NCBI GenBank assembly: GCA_947372225.1
Contig: CANBSV010000008.1
Span: 1 to 46,722 of the forward strand
Reading direction: 5' to 3'
From: Burkholderiales bacterium
Lineage (GTDB): Bacteria > Pseudomonadota > Gammaproteobacteria > Burkholderiales > Burkholderiaceae_C
DNA: 46,722 nt
How positions within the stretch are numbered: the stretch's first letter is position 1; each line of letters starts with the position of its first letter. The notes beneath the pieces are model-generated. The model had not been told where the DNA came from. It worked only from the letters and a program-made list of their open reading frames with translations, and searched no databases. Below, piece by piece: positions 1 through 7,023 of the stretch. Both the position numbers and the translations under genes were made by a program.

Positions 1-983
1 ACGCCCGTTTCGATGATGGCTTCAGCCTGCTGAACAGCGGCTTGGCGCTTCTCTCCGGCGATCTGCACCAGTGACGACAGATCATCCACTGTGTACAGGT
101 ACACGTCTGACAACCGGTTGACTTCAGGTTCGATGTCCCGCGGAACCGCCAGATCCACCATGAAGATGGGTCGGCGTTTACGTGCCTTGAGGGCGCGCTC
201 CACCGCGCCCAGCCCGATGATCGGCAAGGTGCTAGCGGTGCATGAGACCACCGCATCAAAGTCGCCCAGCCGCTGCGGTAAATCGGACAGAGGAATCAGC
301 TCCGCGTTGAAACGGCCGGCCAGTTTTTCTCCGCGCTCACGCGTGCGGTTGGCAATGGCCATTGCCCGCGGCTTTTTCGCGGCAAAGTGCGTGGCGACCA
401 GCTCGATCATTTCGCCGGCACCCACAAACAACACCTTGATATCACTGAGGTCCTCGAACAACTGCGAGGCCAGCCGCACCGAAGCTGCAGCCATGCTGAT
501 CGAGTGAGATCCAATTTCGGTGGAGGTGCGAACCTCCTTCGCCACGGCGAACGACCGCTGAAACATTTGGTGCAGCGTCGACCCTAGCGTCCCTGCGGTG
601 TCGGCTTCGCGCACCGCCTGCTTCATCTGGCCGAGGATCTGCGGCTCGCCCAGCACCATCGAGTCCAGACCGCTGGCGACACGGAAGGCATGTCTCGCAG
701 CCGCCTCGTTTTCGAGAACGTAGGCGTGCTCACGCAAGGCAAGGGCCGGCATACCGCCGATCTCTGCCAACCAGTTCAGTGCGGGCTGGACCATGCCAGC
801 GTCCGCGCCGACATAGAGCTCGGTGCGGTTGCACGTAGATACCAGCGCAGCTTCAGGTGAGCGCTGTACTCGCTCTCGAAAAGCCAGAAGCATCGGCGCG
901 AGCCGCTCGGGCGAAAACGCGAATCGACCGCGCAGATCCAGCGGCGCGGTGGCGTGGTTGAGACCTAAGGCAAATACGCTCAT
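1..983 (-). CDS. hemA: Glutamyl-tRNA reductase, 3' end cut off by the window
   Basis: HemA reduces glutamyl-tRNA(Glu) to glutamate-1-semialdehyde, the first committed step of C5 tetrapyrrole (heme) synthesis in the cytoplasm. I translated the minus strand from the ATG at 983; the first 327 residues are open and run off the window edge. The N-terminus reads MSVFALGLNHATAPLDLR. The catalytic motif STCNRTE is present, with the nucleophile at Cys51. The G-E-P-Q-I-L-G-Q stretch follows near residue 120, and the Rossmann-type NADPH-binding segment VLFVGAGEMIELVA is visible further on. All are hallmarks of the family, which is normally about 420 residues, so roughly the last 90 residues lie outside. 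It diverges from a small membrane-protein gene at 1094. Confidence 0.96.
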   Translation of the reverse strand, partial: MSVFALGLNHATAPLDLRGRFAFSPERLAPMLLAFRERVQRSPEAALVSTCNRTELYVGADAGMVQPALNWLAEIGGMPALALREHAYVLENEAAARHAFRVASGLDSMVLGEPQILGQMKQAVREADTAGTLGSTLHQMFQRSFAVAKEVRTSTEIGSHSISMAAASVRLASQLFEDLSDIKVLFVGAGEMIELVATHFAAKKPRAMAIANRTRERGEKLAGRFNAELIPLSDLPQRLGDFDAVVSCTASTLPIIGLGAVERALKARKRRPIFMVDLAVPRDIEPEVNRLSDVYLYTVDDLSSLVQIAGEKRQAAVQQAEAIIETG

Positions 984-1093
984 GATGACTGTCAACCAAA
1001 ATTTACAGTATTTCCGCTCATTCGCCCACCTCGAAATCCCCGAGGACAATCAGGAGCAGGTTACCTGCACCCTCCGAGCAAAAACTTGCCGAC

Positions 1094-1366
1094 ATGACGC
1101 CCATTCAAGCCGTACTCCACTTTATGAATTTTTCGGCACCAGCACTGGCGATGGCGGCGATTACATCAGCCGTGGCAAAAGTCTTGTGGCGACAAGAGTT
1201 GCGCTCGGTACGCTGGATCGTCTTGTCCAGGGTGTCAGGGTTGGCCATCCTCGTTGTCGATGCAGTCGGATTGGTGACGACGGGCCGCGAAGCAAAGATG
1301 GGGGTTTATGCAGCGATGGTGGTGGCGTGTGCCGCGAGTCAGTGGTGGGTGGCCCATAGGCGTTAG
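1094..1366 (+). CDS. Small hypothetical membrane protein (90 aa)
   Basis: Unrecognised. The predicted 90-residue protein starts MTPIQAVLHFMNF and has about three hydrophobic stretches (roughly residues 8-27, 43-61 and 70-86), so it is probably an inner-membrane protein. Basic residues (KVLWRQELRSVRW) lie between the first two. It diverges from hemA and converges with miaB, with 5 bp between the two stop codons. No good Shine-Dalgarno sequence precedes the ATG. Support for it being real comes from the hydrophobic periodicity, the lack of any better gene in the interval, and the tight fit between flanking genes. It ends in TAG. The function is unknown. Confidence 0.6.
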   Translation: MTPIQAVLHFMNFSAPALAMAAITSAVAKVLWRQELRSVRWIVLSRVSGLAILVVDAVGLVTTGREAKMGVYAAMVVACAASQWWVAHRR

Positions 1367-1371
1367 CACGC

Positions 1372-2745
1372 TCAGTGGTGGCAGGTGACGGGCAGTTCAC
1401 CGCGCAGGGAGTGGGGGTTCGCCTCAGTAATTCGCACATCGATGAGTTGACCAAGAAGGTCCGGTTCCCCTTTGAAATTGACCTTGCGGTTGCAGATCGT
1501 GCGCCCCATCCATTCGCTGGAATCTTTGCGTGAGGGCCCTTCCACCAGAAGACGTTGAAGTGATCCCACCATCGATCGGCTGATTCCCTGGGCGTGGTCT
1601 TCAATCGCAGCTTGCAAAATCTGTAGACGCTCAAGCTTCACAGCCTGCGGCGTGTCGTCCTGAAGGGACGCTGCCGGAGTGCCAGGCCGAGGGCTGAAGA
1701 TGAAGCTGAAGCTGCTGTCAAAGCCGACGTCATCGATCAGCCGCATCATCTTGGTGAAGTCCTCATCGGTCTCGCCGGGAAATCCCACGATGAAATCGCT
1801 CGACAGGCGCAGATTCGGTCGCACGGCCCGCAACTTGCGCACCGTGCTCTTGTATTCCGTCGCGGTGTAGCCGCGCTTCATCGCCATGAGGATTCGGTCG
1901 CTGCCGTGCTGCACGGGAAGATGCAGGTGATCGACCAACTGAGGCACCCGCTCATAGACATCGATCAATCGCTGTGTGAATTCGTTCGGGTGGCTCGTCG
2001 TGTAGCGCAGGCGCTCGATGCCAGGGATCTTGGCCACATATTCAAGCAGCAGAGCAAAATCGGCCAGTTCGGAGTCATGCGCACCACGCCGCCCCATCGA
2101 GCCTCGGTAGGCATTGACGTTTTGGCCCAGGAGGTTGATCTCCTTGACGCCTTGATCAGCCAGCCCGGCCACCTCGGTCAGTACGTCGTCAAAGGGGCGC
2201 GAAACCTCTTCGCCGCGCGTGTAGGGCACGACGCAGTAGCTGCAGTACTTCGAGCAACCTTCCATGATCGACACGAACGCGGTCCCGCCCTCGGCTCGCG
2301 CAGCCGGCAGGTTGTCAAACTTCTCGATTTCAGGGAAGCTGATGTCCACCTGTGCGCGCTCTTGCGAAAGGCGGCGCTGCAGCAGGTCTGGCAGGCGGTG
2401 CAGTGTTTGCGGACCAAACACCACATCGACATAGGGCGCGCGCTCGATGATGGCCGCGCCCTCTTGGCTAGCCACGCAGCCGCCAACGCCAATCAACACA
2501 CCTTTTTCCTTCAGGTGTTTGACACGTCCGAGATCGCTGAACACCTTCTCCTGCGCCTTTTCGCGTACCGAGCAGGTGTTGAACAGGATCAGGTCAGCCT
2601 GCTCGACATCGGAGGTGGCTTCGTAGCCCTGCGCCTGGCGCAGCACATCGACCATCTTGTCCGAGTCGTATTCATTCATCTGACACCCAAAGGTCTTGAT
2701 GAACACCTTCTTGCCAGCCGATGGCGCGGTCATGGTCGGGTCCAT
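1372..2745 (-). CDS. miaB: tRNA-2-methylthio-N6-dimethylallyladenosine synthase
   Basis: MiaB is a radical-SAM methylthiotransferase that adds a methylthio group to i6A37 of tRNAs reading UNN codons. Numbered from the ATG at 2745 (457 aa), the N-terminal MTTase domain carries the three cysteines of the auxiliary iron-sulfur cluster (Cys21 in FGCQMNEYDS, Cys58 in NTCSVREKAQ, Cys90 in GGCVASQEG). The radical-SAM cluster motif CxxxCxxC is at Cys164, Cys168 and Cys171 (GCSKYCSYCVVPYTRG). A C-terminal TRAM-like region follows. A second ATG at 2733 would overlap the upstream stop as ATGA, the coupling seen elsewhere in this window, and is an equally reasonable start. It is probably co-transcribed with the exported protein upstream. 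Confidence 0.96.
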   Translation of the reverse strand: MDPTMTAPSAGKKVFIKTFGCQMNEYDSDKMVDVLRQAQGYEATSDVEQADLILFNTCSVREKAQEKVFSDLGRVKHLKEKGVLIGVGGCVASQEGAAIIERAPYVDVVFGPQTLHRLPDLLQRRLSQERAQVDISFPEIEKFDNLPAARAEGGTAFVSIMEGCSKYCSYCVVPYTRGEEVSRPFDDVLTEVAGLADQGVKEINLLGQNVNAYRGSMGRRGAHDSELADFALLLEYVAKIPGIERLRYTTSHPNEFTQRLIDVYERVPQLVDHLHLPVQHGSDRILMAMKRGYTATEYKSTVRKLRAVRPNLRLSSDFIVGFPGETDEDFTKMMRLIDDVGFDSSFSFIFSPRPGTPAASLQDDTPQAVKLERLQILQAAIEDHAQGISRSMVGSLQRLLVEGPSRKDSSEWMGRTICNRKVNFKGEPDLLGQLIDVRITEANPHSLRGELPVTCHH

Positions 2746-3146
2746 GTTTGGTTGCCTGCGTCAAATTCCCACTGCGCGGCTTCCTGAGGCGTTTTGGGCC
2801 AAGGCTTCTGAGCGATCTCTTCTTCCCGCAACAGCCAGATGTCCCTCAACTGGCCATCGTTGTCCAGCGTGTAGTGCACCGTCGCCTTGGTTCCTGAGAT
2901 GGTCCCCGACAGCACCATCATGTTGCTCGTATTGCGGATGCGCGCACCGGGCGACAGGCGGTTCGGTGAACCGTTGAGAAGCACCTCGGGCGGGTCGCCG
3001 AACTCGATCACGCCGCGCAACGCATTTTTGGGGAACTGACGCGTTGGTTGGCCCTGAGCCAGCACCGAAACAGGACACAAAAGCAGCAGCGCTAGGGTCG
3101 CGGCGAGGCGCCGGTTCACGGAGACTGAGCCATTTTTAGGAGTCAT
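2730..3146 (-). CDS. Exported protein of unknown function (138 aa)
   Basis: A 138-residue protein with a clear signal peptide: basic NRR at residues 10-13, a hydrophobic core (LAATLALLLLCPVSVLA), and a likely signal peptidase I site near A-Q-G around residue 32. The mature part is about 105 residues. It contains the segments FPKNALRGVIEFGDPPEVLLNG and GTISGTKATVHYTLDNDGQL, which suggest a small beta-rich periplasmic domain. I recall similar proteins in Burkholderiales next to miaB, but no function. The stop overlaps the start of miaB, so the two are probably translated together. The GTG at residue 10 (about position 3119) would give a more compact signal peptide and is a possible alternative start. 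Confidence 0.8.
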   Translation of the reverse strand: MTPKNGSVSVNRRLAATLALLLLCPVSVLAQGQPTRQFPKNALRGVIEFGDPPEVLLNGSPNRLSPGARIRNTSNMMVLSGTISGTKATVHYTLDNDGQLRDIWLLREEEIAQKPWPKTPQEAAQWEFDAGNQTWTRP

Positions 3147-3178
3147 CTTGTCTCACCAGTGCGACTCAAATGGAACAA

Positions 3179-3207
3179 CGGCTCCGGGCCTTAAAGACGC
3201 GGAGCCG
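3179..3207 (-). terminator. Candidate terminator hairpin downstream of tRNA-Met
   Basis: A perfect 8-bp inverted repeat, CGGCTCCG (3179-3186) and CGGAGCCG (3200-3207), with a 13-nt loop. It begins about 10 nt beyond the 3' end of the tRNA in the direction of tRNA transcription. The following tract (TTGTTCCATTT in RNA sense) is only moderately U-rich, so termination may be partial, letting transcription continue into the exported-protein and miaB genes. Confidence 0.55.
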
Positions 3208-3217
3208 CAGATTGTTT

Positions 3218-3294
<77 letters not shown>

Positions 3295-3296
3295 TC

Positions 3297-3319
3297 GAGC
3301 CCGCGAGTATAGCGGGCTC
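3297..3319 (-). promoter_or_regulatory. tRNA-Met promoter: TATACT -10 element inside an 8-bp inverted repeat
   Basis: Read on the minus strand, TATACT (3311-3306) lies just upstream of the tRNA and predicts a start near 3299, about five bases before the mature 5' end. The -10 sits in the loop of a perfect inverted repeat, GAGCCCGC (3297-3304) and GCGGGCTC (3312-3319). The GC-rich stretch after the -10 resembles the discriminator of stringently controlled stable-RNA promoters. The -35 is weak: TTGAAA is present, but only 13 bp from the -10. Confidence 0.55.
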
Positions 3320-3390
3320 AAGCGTTTCAAGCCACCCTCTGCATCGCCAAGGTGCCACCCCGACGCCAGCCATCCGCACACTGCCCACAC

Positions 3391-4437
3391 ATGTTCAGTT
3401 TCTTCAAGAAGAAGGCCTCTGCGCCCGATCGGGTCGCCGCCGATGAGCAAGTCGCTGGAGCTGAACTGCTCACGGTGGCAGGTGAGCCGGTGGCCAAGCG
3501 CCAAGGTTGGTTTGACAAGTTGCGTTCGGGTTTGCGCAAGACTGGATCAAGTCTGGCTCAGGTCTTCACCGGCACGCAGATCGATGATGCTCTTTACGAC
3601 GACCTCGAAAGCGCGCTGCTGCTCGCTGACGCTGGCATCAGCGCCACCGAATATCTGCTTGCAGACTTGAAACGTCGCGTCAAGGACTCGCGCGCCACTG
3701 ATCCCAAGGACGTCAAGGCGCTGCTGATCGAGTCGGTCACCGACTTGTTGCAGCCTTTGCAGCGTCCACTCGTGCTGGGCGAGCATTCGCCGACAGTGAT
3801 CATGGTGGTCGGCGTCAATGGCGCTGGCAAGACCACGAGCATCGGCAAGCTCACTCGGCATCTGGCCGATGGAGGGCAGAAAGTTCTGCTCGCAGCCGCG
3901 GACACTTTCCGCGCTGCGGCACGTGAGCAACTTGCCGTCTGGGCCGGGCGCAACAGCGTTGAGATCGTCAGCCAAGAAGATGGTGACCCTTCGTCCGTGA
4001 CGTTCGACGCGGTGGCCGCTGGCAAGGCGAGAGGCTGCGACGTGGTGATCGCCGACACCGCCGGACGCTTACCCACCCAACTGCACCTGATGGAAGAGCT
4101 GCGCAAGGTCAAGCGCGTGATCGGCAAGGCGCAGTCTGGTGCGCCGCATGAGGTGCTGCTTGTCATCGACGGCAACACCGGGCAAAACGCGTTGGCGCAG
4201 GTCAAGGCCTTTGACGACACCTTGCATCTCACCGGCCTGATCGTCACCAAGCTTGATGGCACGGCCAAAGGCGGGGTGCTCGCGGCGATTGCCCTTTGGG
4301 CGCGCGAGCGAGGCCTCGCTGCGAATGCCACCGTGCCCACAGGCGCAGTTCCGGTCTACTTCATCGGGGTGGGTGAGCAGGTCGAAGACCTGGAAACCTT
4401 CAACGCGCGCGAATTCGCCACGGCGCTGCTCGGCTGA
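3391..4437 (+). CDS. ftsY: Signal recognition particle receptor FtsY
   Basis: FtsY is the membrane-associated receptor GTPase that docks ribosome-SRP complexes at the Sec translocon. I chose the ATG at 3391 (MFSFFKKKASAPDRV, 348 aa) over an upstream start at 3352, because FtsY proteins often begin with such a short aromatic/basic membrane-binding stretch. The N domain is followed by the NG GTPase: G1 GVNGAGKT at residues 141-148, G3 DTAGR at about 222, and G4 TKLDG at about 286, with the closing GVGEQVEDLETF. The acidic A domain of enterobacterial FtsY is almost absent. It converges with ffh, its SRP partner, with a 9-bp gap. Confidence 0.97.
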   Translation: MFSFFKKKASAPDRVAADEQVAGAELLTVAGEPVAKRQGWFDKLRSGLRKTGSSLAQVFTGTQIDDALYDDLESALLLADAGISATEYLLADLKRRVKDSRATDPKDVKALLIESVTDLLQPLQRPLVLGEHSPTVIMVVGVNGAGKTTSIGKLTRHLADGGQKVLLAAADTFRAAAREQLAVWAGRNSVEIVSQEDGDPSSVTFDAVAAGKARGCDVVIADTAGRLPTQLHLMEELRKVKRVIGKAQSGAPHEVLLVIDGNTGQNALAQVKAFDDTLHLTGLIVTKLDGTAKGGVLAAIALWARERGLAANATVPTGAVPVYFIGVGEQVEDLETFNAREFATALLG

Positions 4438-4446
4438 CGGCGGGGC

Positions 4447-5820
4447 TCAGCGCGGGCCGCCCATGCCCTTCATGGCGCCCATGCGCTTCATCATCTTCAT
4501 CATGCCGCCGCCACGCATCTTCTTCATCATGTCGCGCATCTGCTCGAATTGATTGAGCATGCGGTTGACGTCTTGCACCTGAACGCCCGCGCCGGAGGCG
4601 ATGCGGCGTTTGCGGGTGGCCTTGATCAAGTCCGGCTTGCGGCGCTCAAGCGGCGTCATGGAGCAGATCATCCCTTCCATGCGGCGCACGTCGCGCTCTG
4701 CGCGATCCACGTCCACAGCACCGGCCTTGGCCGTCATCTGCGTGGGCAGCTTGTCCATCAGCCCGGCCAGACCGCCCATCTTCTTCATCTGAGAAATCTG
4801 CTCGAGGAAGTCGTTGAGGTCGAAGACGTCACCGGACTTCACCTTGTCGGCAAGCCTTTGCGCTGCGGCCATGTCGACGTTTTGCGTGACCTGCTCGACC
4901 AGTGCCACGATGTCGCCCATGCCAAGCACGCGGCCGGCGTGCCGTGAGGCGTCGAAAACCTCGAGCCCGTCGATCTTCTCGCTGACACCGGCAAACTTGA
5001 TCGGCGCGCCGGTGATCTGTCGAACCGACAGCGCCGCGCCACCGCGCGAGTCGCCGTCCATCTTGGTCAGCACGATGCCGGTGAGCGGCAGCGCTTCTTT
5101 GAACGCTTTCGCGGTGTTGACGGCATCCTGACCCTGCATCGCATCGACCACGAACAGCGTCTCGACCGGTTTGAGTTCAGCATGCAACTCGCTGATCTCG
5201 CGCATCAGCGCTTCGTCGATGGCCAGCCGCCCCGCGGTGTCCACCAGCAGCACATCGAAGTAGTGCTTGCGCGCGTAGTCCAGCGCCGCGCGGGCGATGT
5301 CGATCGGCTTGTCGTTGGCACTTGAGGGAAACCACTCTGCGCCGGCCTGGCGGGTCACCGTCTTGAGCTGCTCGATGGCCGCGGGCCGGTACACGTCGGC
5401 TGAGACCGTGAGCACCTTCTTCTTGCGCTTTTCGATCAGGTGCTTGGCCAGCTTGGCGGTGGTGGTGGTCTTGCCTGCACCCTGCAGTCCGGCCATCAGG
5501 ATGACGGCGGGCGGTTGCGCCGCCAGATTGAGTTCGCTGACGCCGCCGATGTCATTGCCGGCCATCGTCGCCGTCAGTTCGCGGTTGACGATCCCCACCA
5601 GCGCTTGACCTGGCGAGAGTGAGCCCACCACCTCAGCGCCGAGCGCCTGGTCCTTGACCCGCGCGATGAAGTCGCGCACCACCGGGAGCGCCACGTCGGC
5701 TTCCAGCAGCGCCATGCGGACCTCGCGCAGCATGTCCTGCACATTGGATTCGGTGATGCGGGCCTGTCCGCGCATCGTCTTGACGGCGCGACTCAGTCGT
5801 TCGGTGAGGGTGGAAGCCAT
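4447..5820 (-). CDS. ffh: Signal recognition particle protein Ffh (SRP54)
   Basis: Ffh binds signal sequences and 4.5S RNA and pairs its GTPase with FtsY. The 457-residue protein starts MASTLTERLSRAVKTMRGQ. It has an N domain, then G1 GLQGAGKT at residues 111-118, DTAGR at 194-198 and TKMDGDSRGG, and then a methionine-rich M domain from about residue 330. The C-terminus is a Met/Lys/Gly tail typical of the family, and the RNA-binding R-K-R-R-I-A-S-G-A-G segment is present. The length is normal (E. coli 453). No strong Shine-Dalgarno sequence precedes the start. It diverges from the ypjD-like gene, the same neighbour it has in E. coli. Confidence 0.97.
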   Translation of the reverse strand: MASTLTERLSRAVKTMRGQARITESNVQDMLREVRMALLEADVALPVVRDFIARVKDQALGAEVVGSLSPGQALVGIVNRELTATMAGNDIGGVSELNLAAQPPAVILMAGLQGAGKTTTTAKLAKHLIEKRKKKVLTVSADVYRPAAIEQLKTVTRQAGAEWFPSSANDKPIDIARAALDYARKHYFDVLLVDTAGRLAIDEALMREISELHAELKPVETLFVVDAMQGQDAVNTAKAFKEALPLTGIVLTKMDGDSRGGAALSVRQITGAPIKFAGVSEKIDGLEVFDASRHAGRVLGMGDIVALVEQVTQNVDMAAAQRLADKVKSGDVFDLNDFLEQISQMKKMGGLAGLMDKLPTQMTAKAGAVDVDRAERDVRRMEGMICSMTPLERRKPDLIKATRKRRIASGAGVQVQDVNRMLNQFEQMRDMMKKMRGGGMMKMMKRMGAMKGMGGPR

Positions 5821-5859
5821 GTGTTTGCGGGGGGTGCCAGTCAGGGCGGAACGCGAAAG

Positions 5860-5901
5860 TACACTTTGGCGATGAGTCTATCTTTAAGGGTCAAGTCGTG
5901 A
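5860..5901 (+). promoter_or_regulatory. TACACT element and 9-codon upstream ORF before ypjD
   Basis: TACACT (5860-5865) resembles a -10 box. Six bases later, at 5872, an ATG opens a 9-codon frame (MSLSLRVKS) whose TGA at 5899-5901 overlaps the GTG start of the next gene at 5898 (GTGA). Transcription starting at the usual distance from the -10 would begin on or beside that ATG. No good -35 is visible. The short frame could couple translation into ypjD, or be chance. The AAGGG at 5886-5890 serves as the ribosome-binding site for the GTG start. Confidence 0.3.
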
Positions 5902-6731
5902 CCAATCTGGCTTTGCCGAGCTTGCTGATCGGTGTCAGTGTCATGGCCCTGCTCGCCTACGTGGTAGCGGCCCTGATCCCTGAGCGCGCGGTGGGCGCGT
6001 TTCGTGTGAGCCTTTTGGTGGCGTGGGTGTTGCACGCGCTTGCCACCGTGGTCGACATCTCCGGTGTGGGGTCTCAGGTGGCGGCTGCGCGGTTCGGTTT
6101 TGCGCCTGCGTTGTCGGTGACCCTTTGGTTTGTGATCACCGTCTATCTGGCCGAGATCCGCTTTCTTCCCATCAGCGGGTTGCGTCGCACGTTGGCCATC
6201 TTGGGGGCCGAGGCGGTGCTGCTGGCCTTGCTGTTCCCGGGTGAGTTCAGGCCGCATACCGGCTCACCTTGGGCGCCGATTCACTGGGTGCTGGGCATTG
6301 CCTCCTACGGCCTATTTGGCGCGGCGGTGCTGCATGCGGCCTTGCTCAACCGTGCCGATCGTCAGATGCGCCAGACTTTGTCCGAGGGCAAGGCACCTCG
6401 GGTGGTTCTTTCGTCGGCGCCCACGGGGCTTCCCCTGATGCGTCTGGAGCGACTCACCTTTCGGTTTGTCTCGGCGGGGTTCGTGGTGCTTTCGGTCGCC
6501 ATCTTTTTGGGTTGGCTGTTTTCGGATCCCTGGCGGTGGGACCACAAGGCTGTGTTCTCGATCCTTGGCTGGCTGGTCTACGCGGGTTTGCTGACAGGCC
6601 GTCGAAGATTTGGCTGGCGTGGCCGACAGGCCACGCGCTGGGTCTACACCGGCGCGATCTTGTTGTTGCTGGCTTACGTGGGCTCTCGCTTCGTGCACGA
6701 CGTGCTGCTGAACCGCCCCGTGGGTTCCTGA
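5898..6731 (+). CDS. CcsA/YpjD-like cytochrome c assembly family membrane protein
   Basis: An integral inner-membrane protein of 277 residues with about eight hydrophobic segments. It matches the CcmC/CcsA-like family (YpjD, HemX), with the region W-A-P-I-H-W-V-L-G-I-A-S-Y-G holding a conserved histidine near residue 130 and a second in WDHKAVFSILGWLVYAG. Relatives handle heme during cytochrome c biogenesis; for YpjD itself the role is not settled. The GTG start at 5898 is supported by AAGGG seven bases upstream. It heads a plus-strand run into the PP0621-like protein and the PilS/PilR pair, and its position beside ffh matches E. coli ypjD. Confidence 0.85.
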   Translation: MTNLALPSLLIGVSVMALLAYVVAALIPERAVGAFRVSLLVAWVLHALATVVDISGVGSQVAAARFGFAPALSVTLWFVITVYLAEIRFLPISGLRRTLAILGAEAVLLALLFPGEFRPHTGSPWAPIHWVLGIASYGLFGAAVLHAALLNRADRQMRQTLSEGKAPRVVLSSAPTGLPLMRLERLTFRFVSAGFVVLSVAIFLGWLFSDPWRWDHKAVFSILGWLVYAGLLTGRRRFGWRGRQATRWVYTGAILLLLAYVGSRFVHDVLLNRPVGS

Positions 6732-6768
6732 GCATGGACATGTCGCGCCGACCGGAGTCTTTGAAGCC

Positions 6769-7023
6769 ATGAAATTTCTGCTGCTGCTCGGACTGTTCCT
6801 GGCGGTGGTGTGGCTAACCCGAGGCGGGCGGCGAAACATCCCACGCGGGGCGCCGCAACCGCCGGCTCCGGGCGGGCGCCCGACGGCAGGCACGACCGAG
6901 GAGATGGTCGTGTGTCTCCACTGCGGCGTCCACCTTCCCGAAAGCGAAGCGGTGGGAAGTGCGGCGGGCTGGTTTTGCAGCGATGAGCATCGCAAGTTGC
7001 AGTCTCAAGAGAGTCCTCGTTGA
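6769..7023 (+). CDS. PP0621-like small zinc-ribbon protein
   Basis: An 84-residue protein with one N-terminal transmembrane helix (FLLLLGLFLAVVWLT), a proline/glycine-rich linker, and a C-terminal metal-binding module with CLHCGVHLPESEA followed by WFCSDEHRK. Cysteines and histidines are spaced for a single zinc. I recognise this as the PP0621 family of Proteobacteria, which has no assigned function. Its TGA overlaps the ATG of the sensor kinase by one base (TGATG), which points to co-translation and a possible link with that two-component system. Confidence 0.8.
   Translation: MKFLLLLGLFLAVVWLTRGGRRNIPRGAPQPPAPGGRPTAGTTEEMVVCLHCGVHLPESEAVGSAAGWFCSDEHRKLQSQESPR

Noticed and set aside
91..507. 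Plus-strand frame at the window start
   Set aside because: Antisense to hemA, whose translation is unambiguous.
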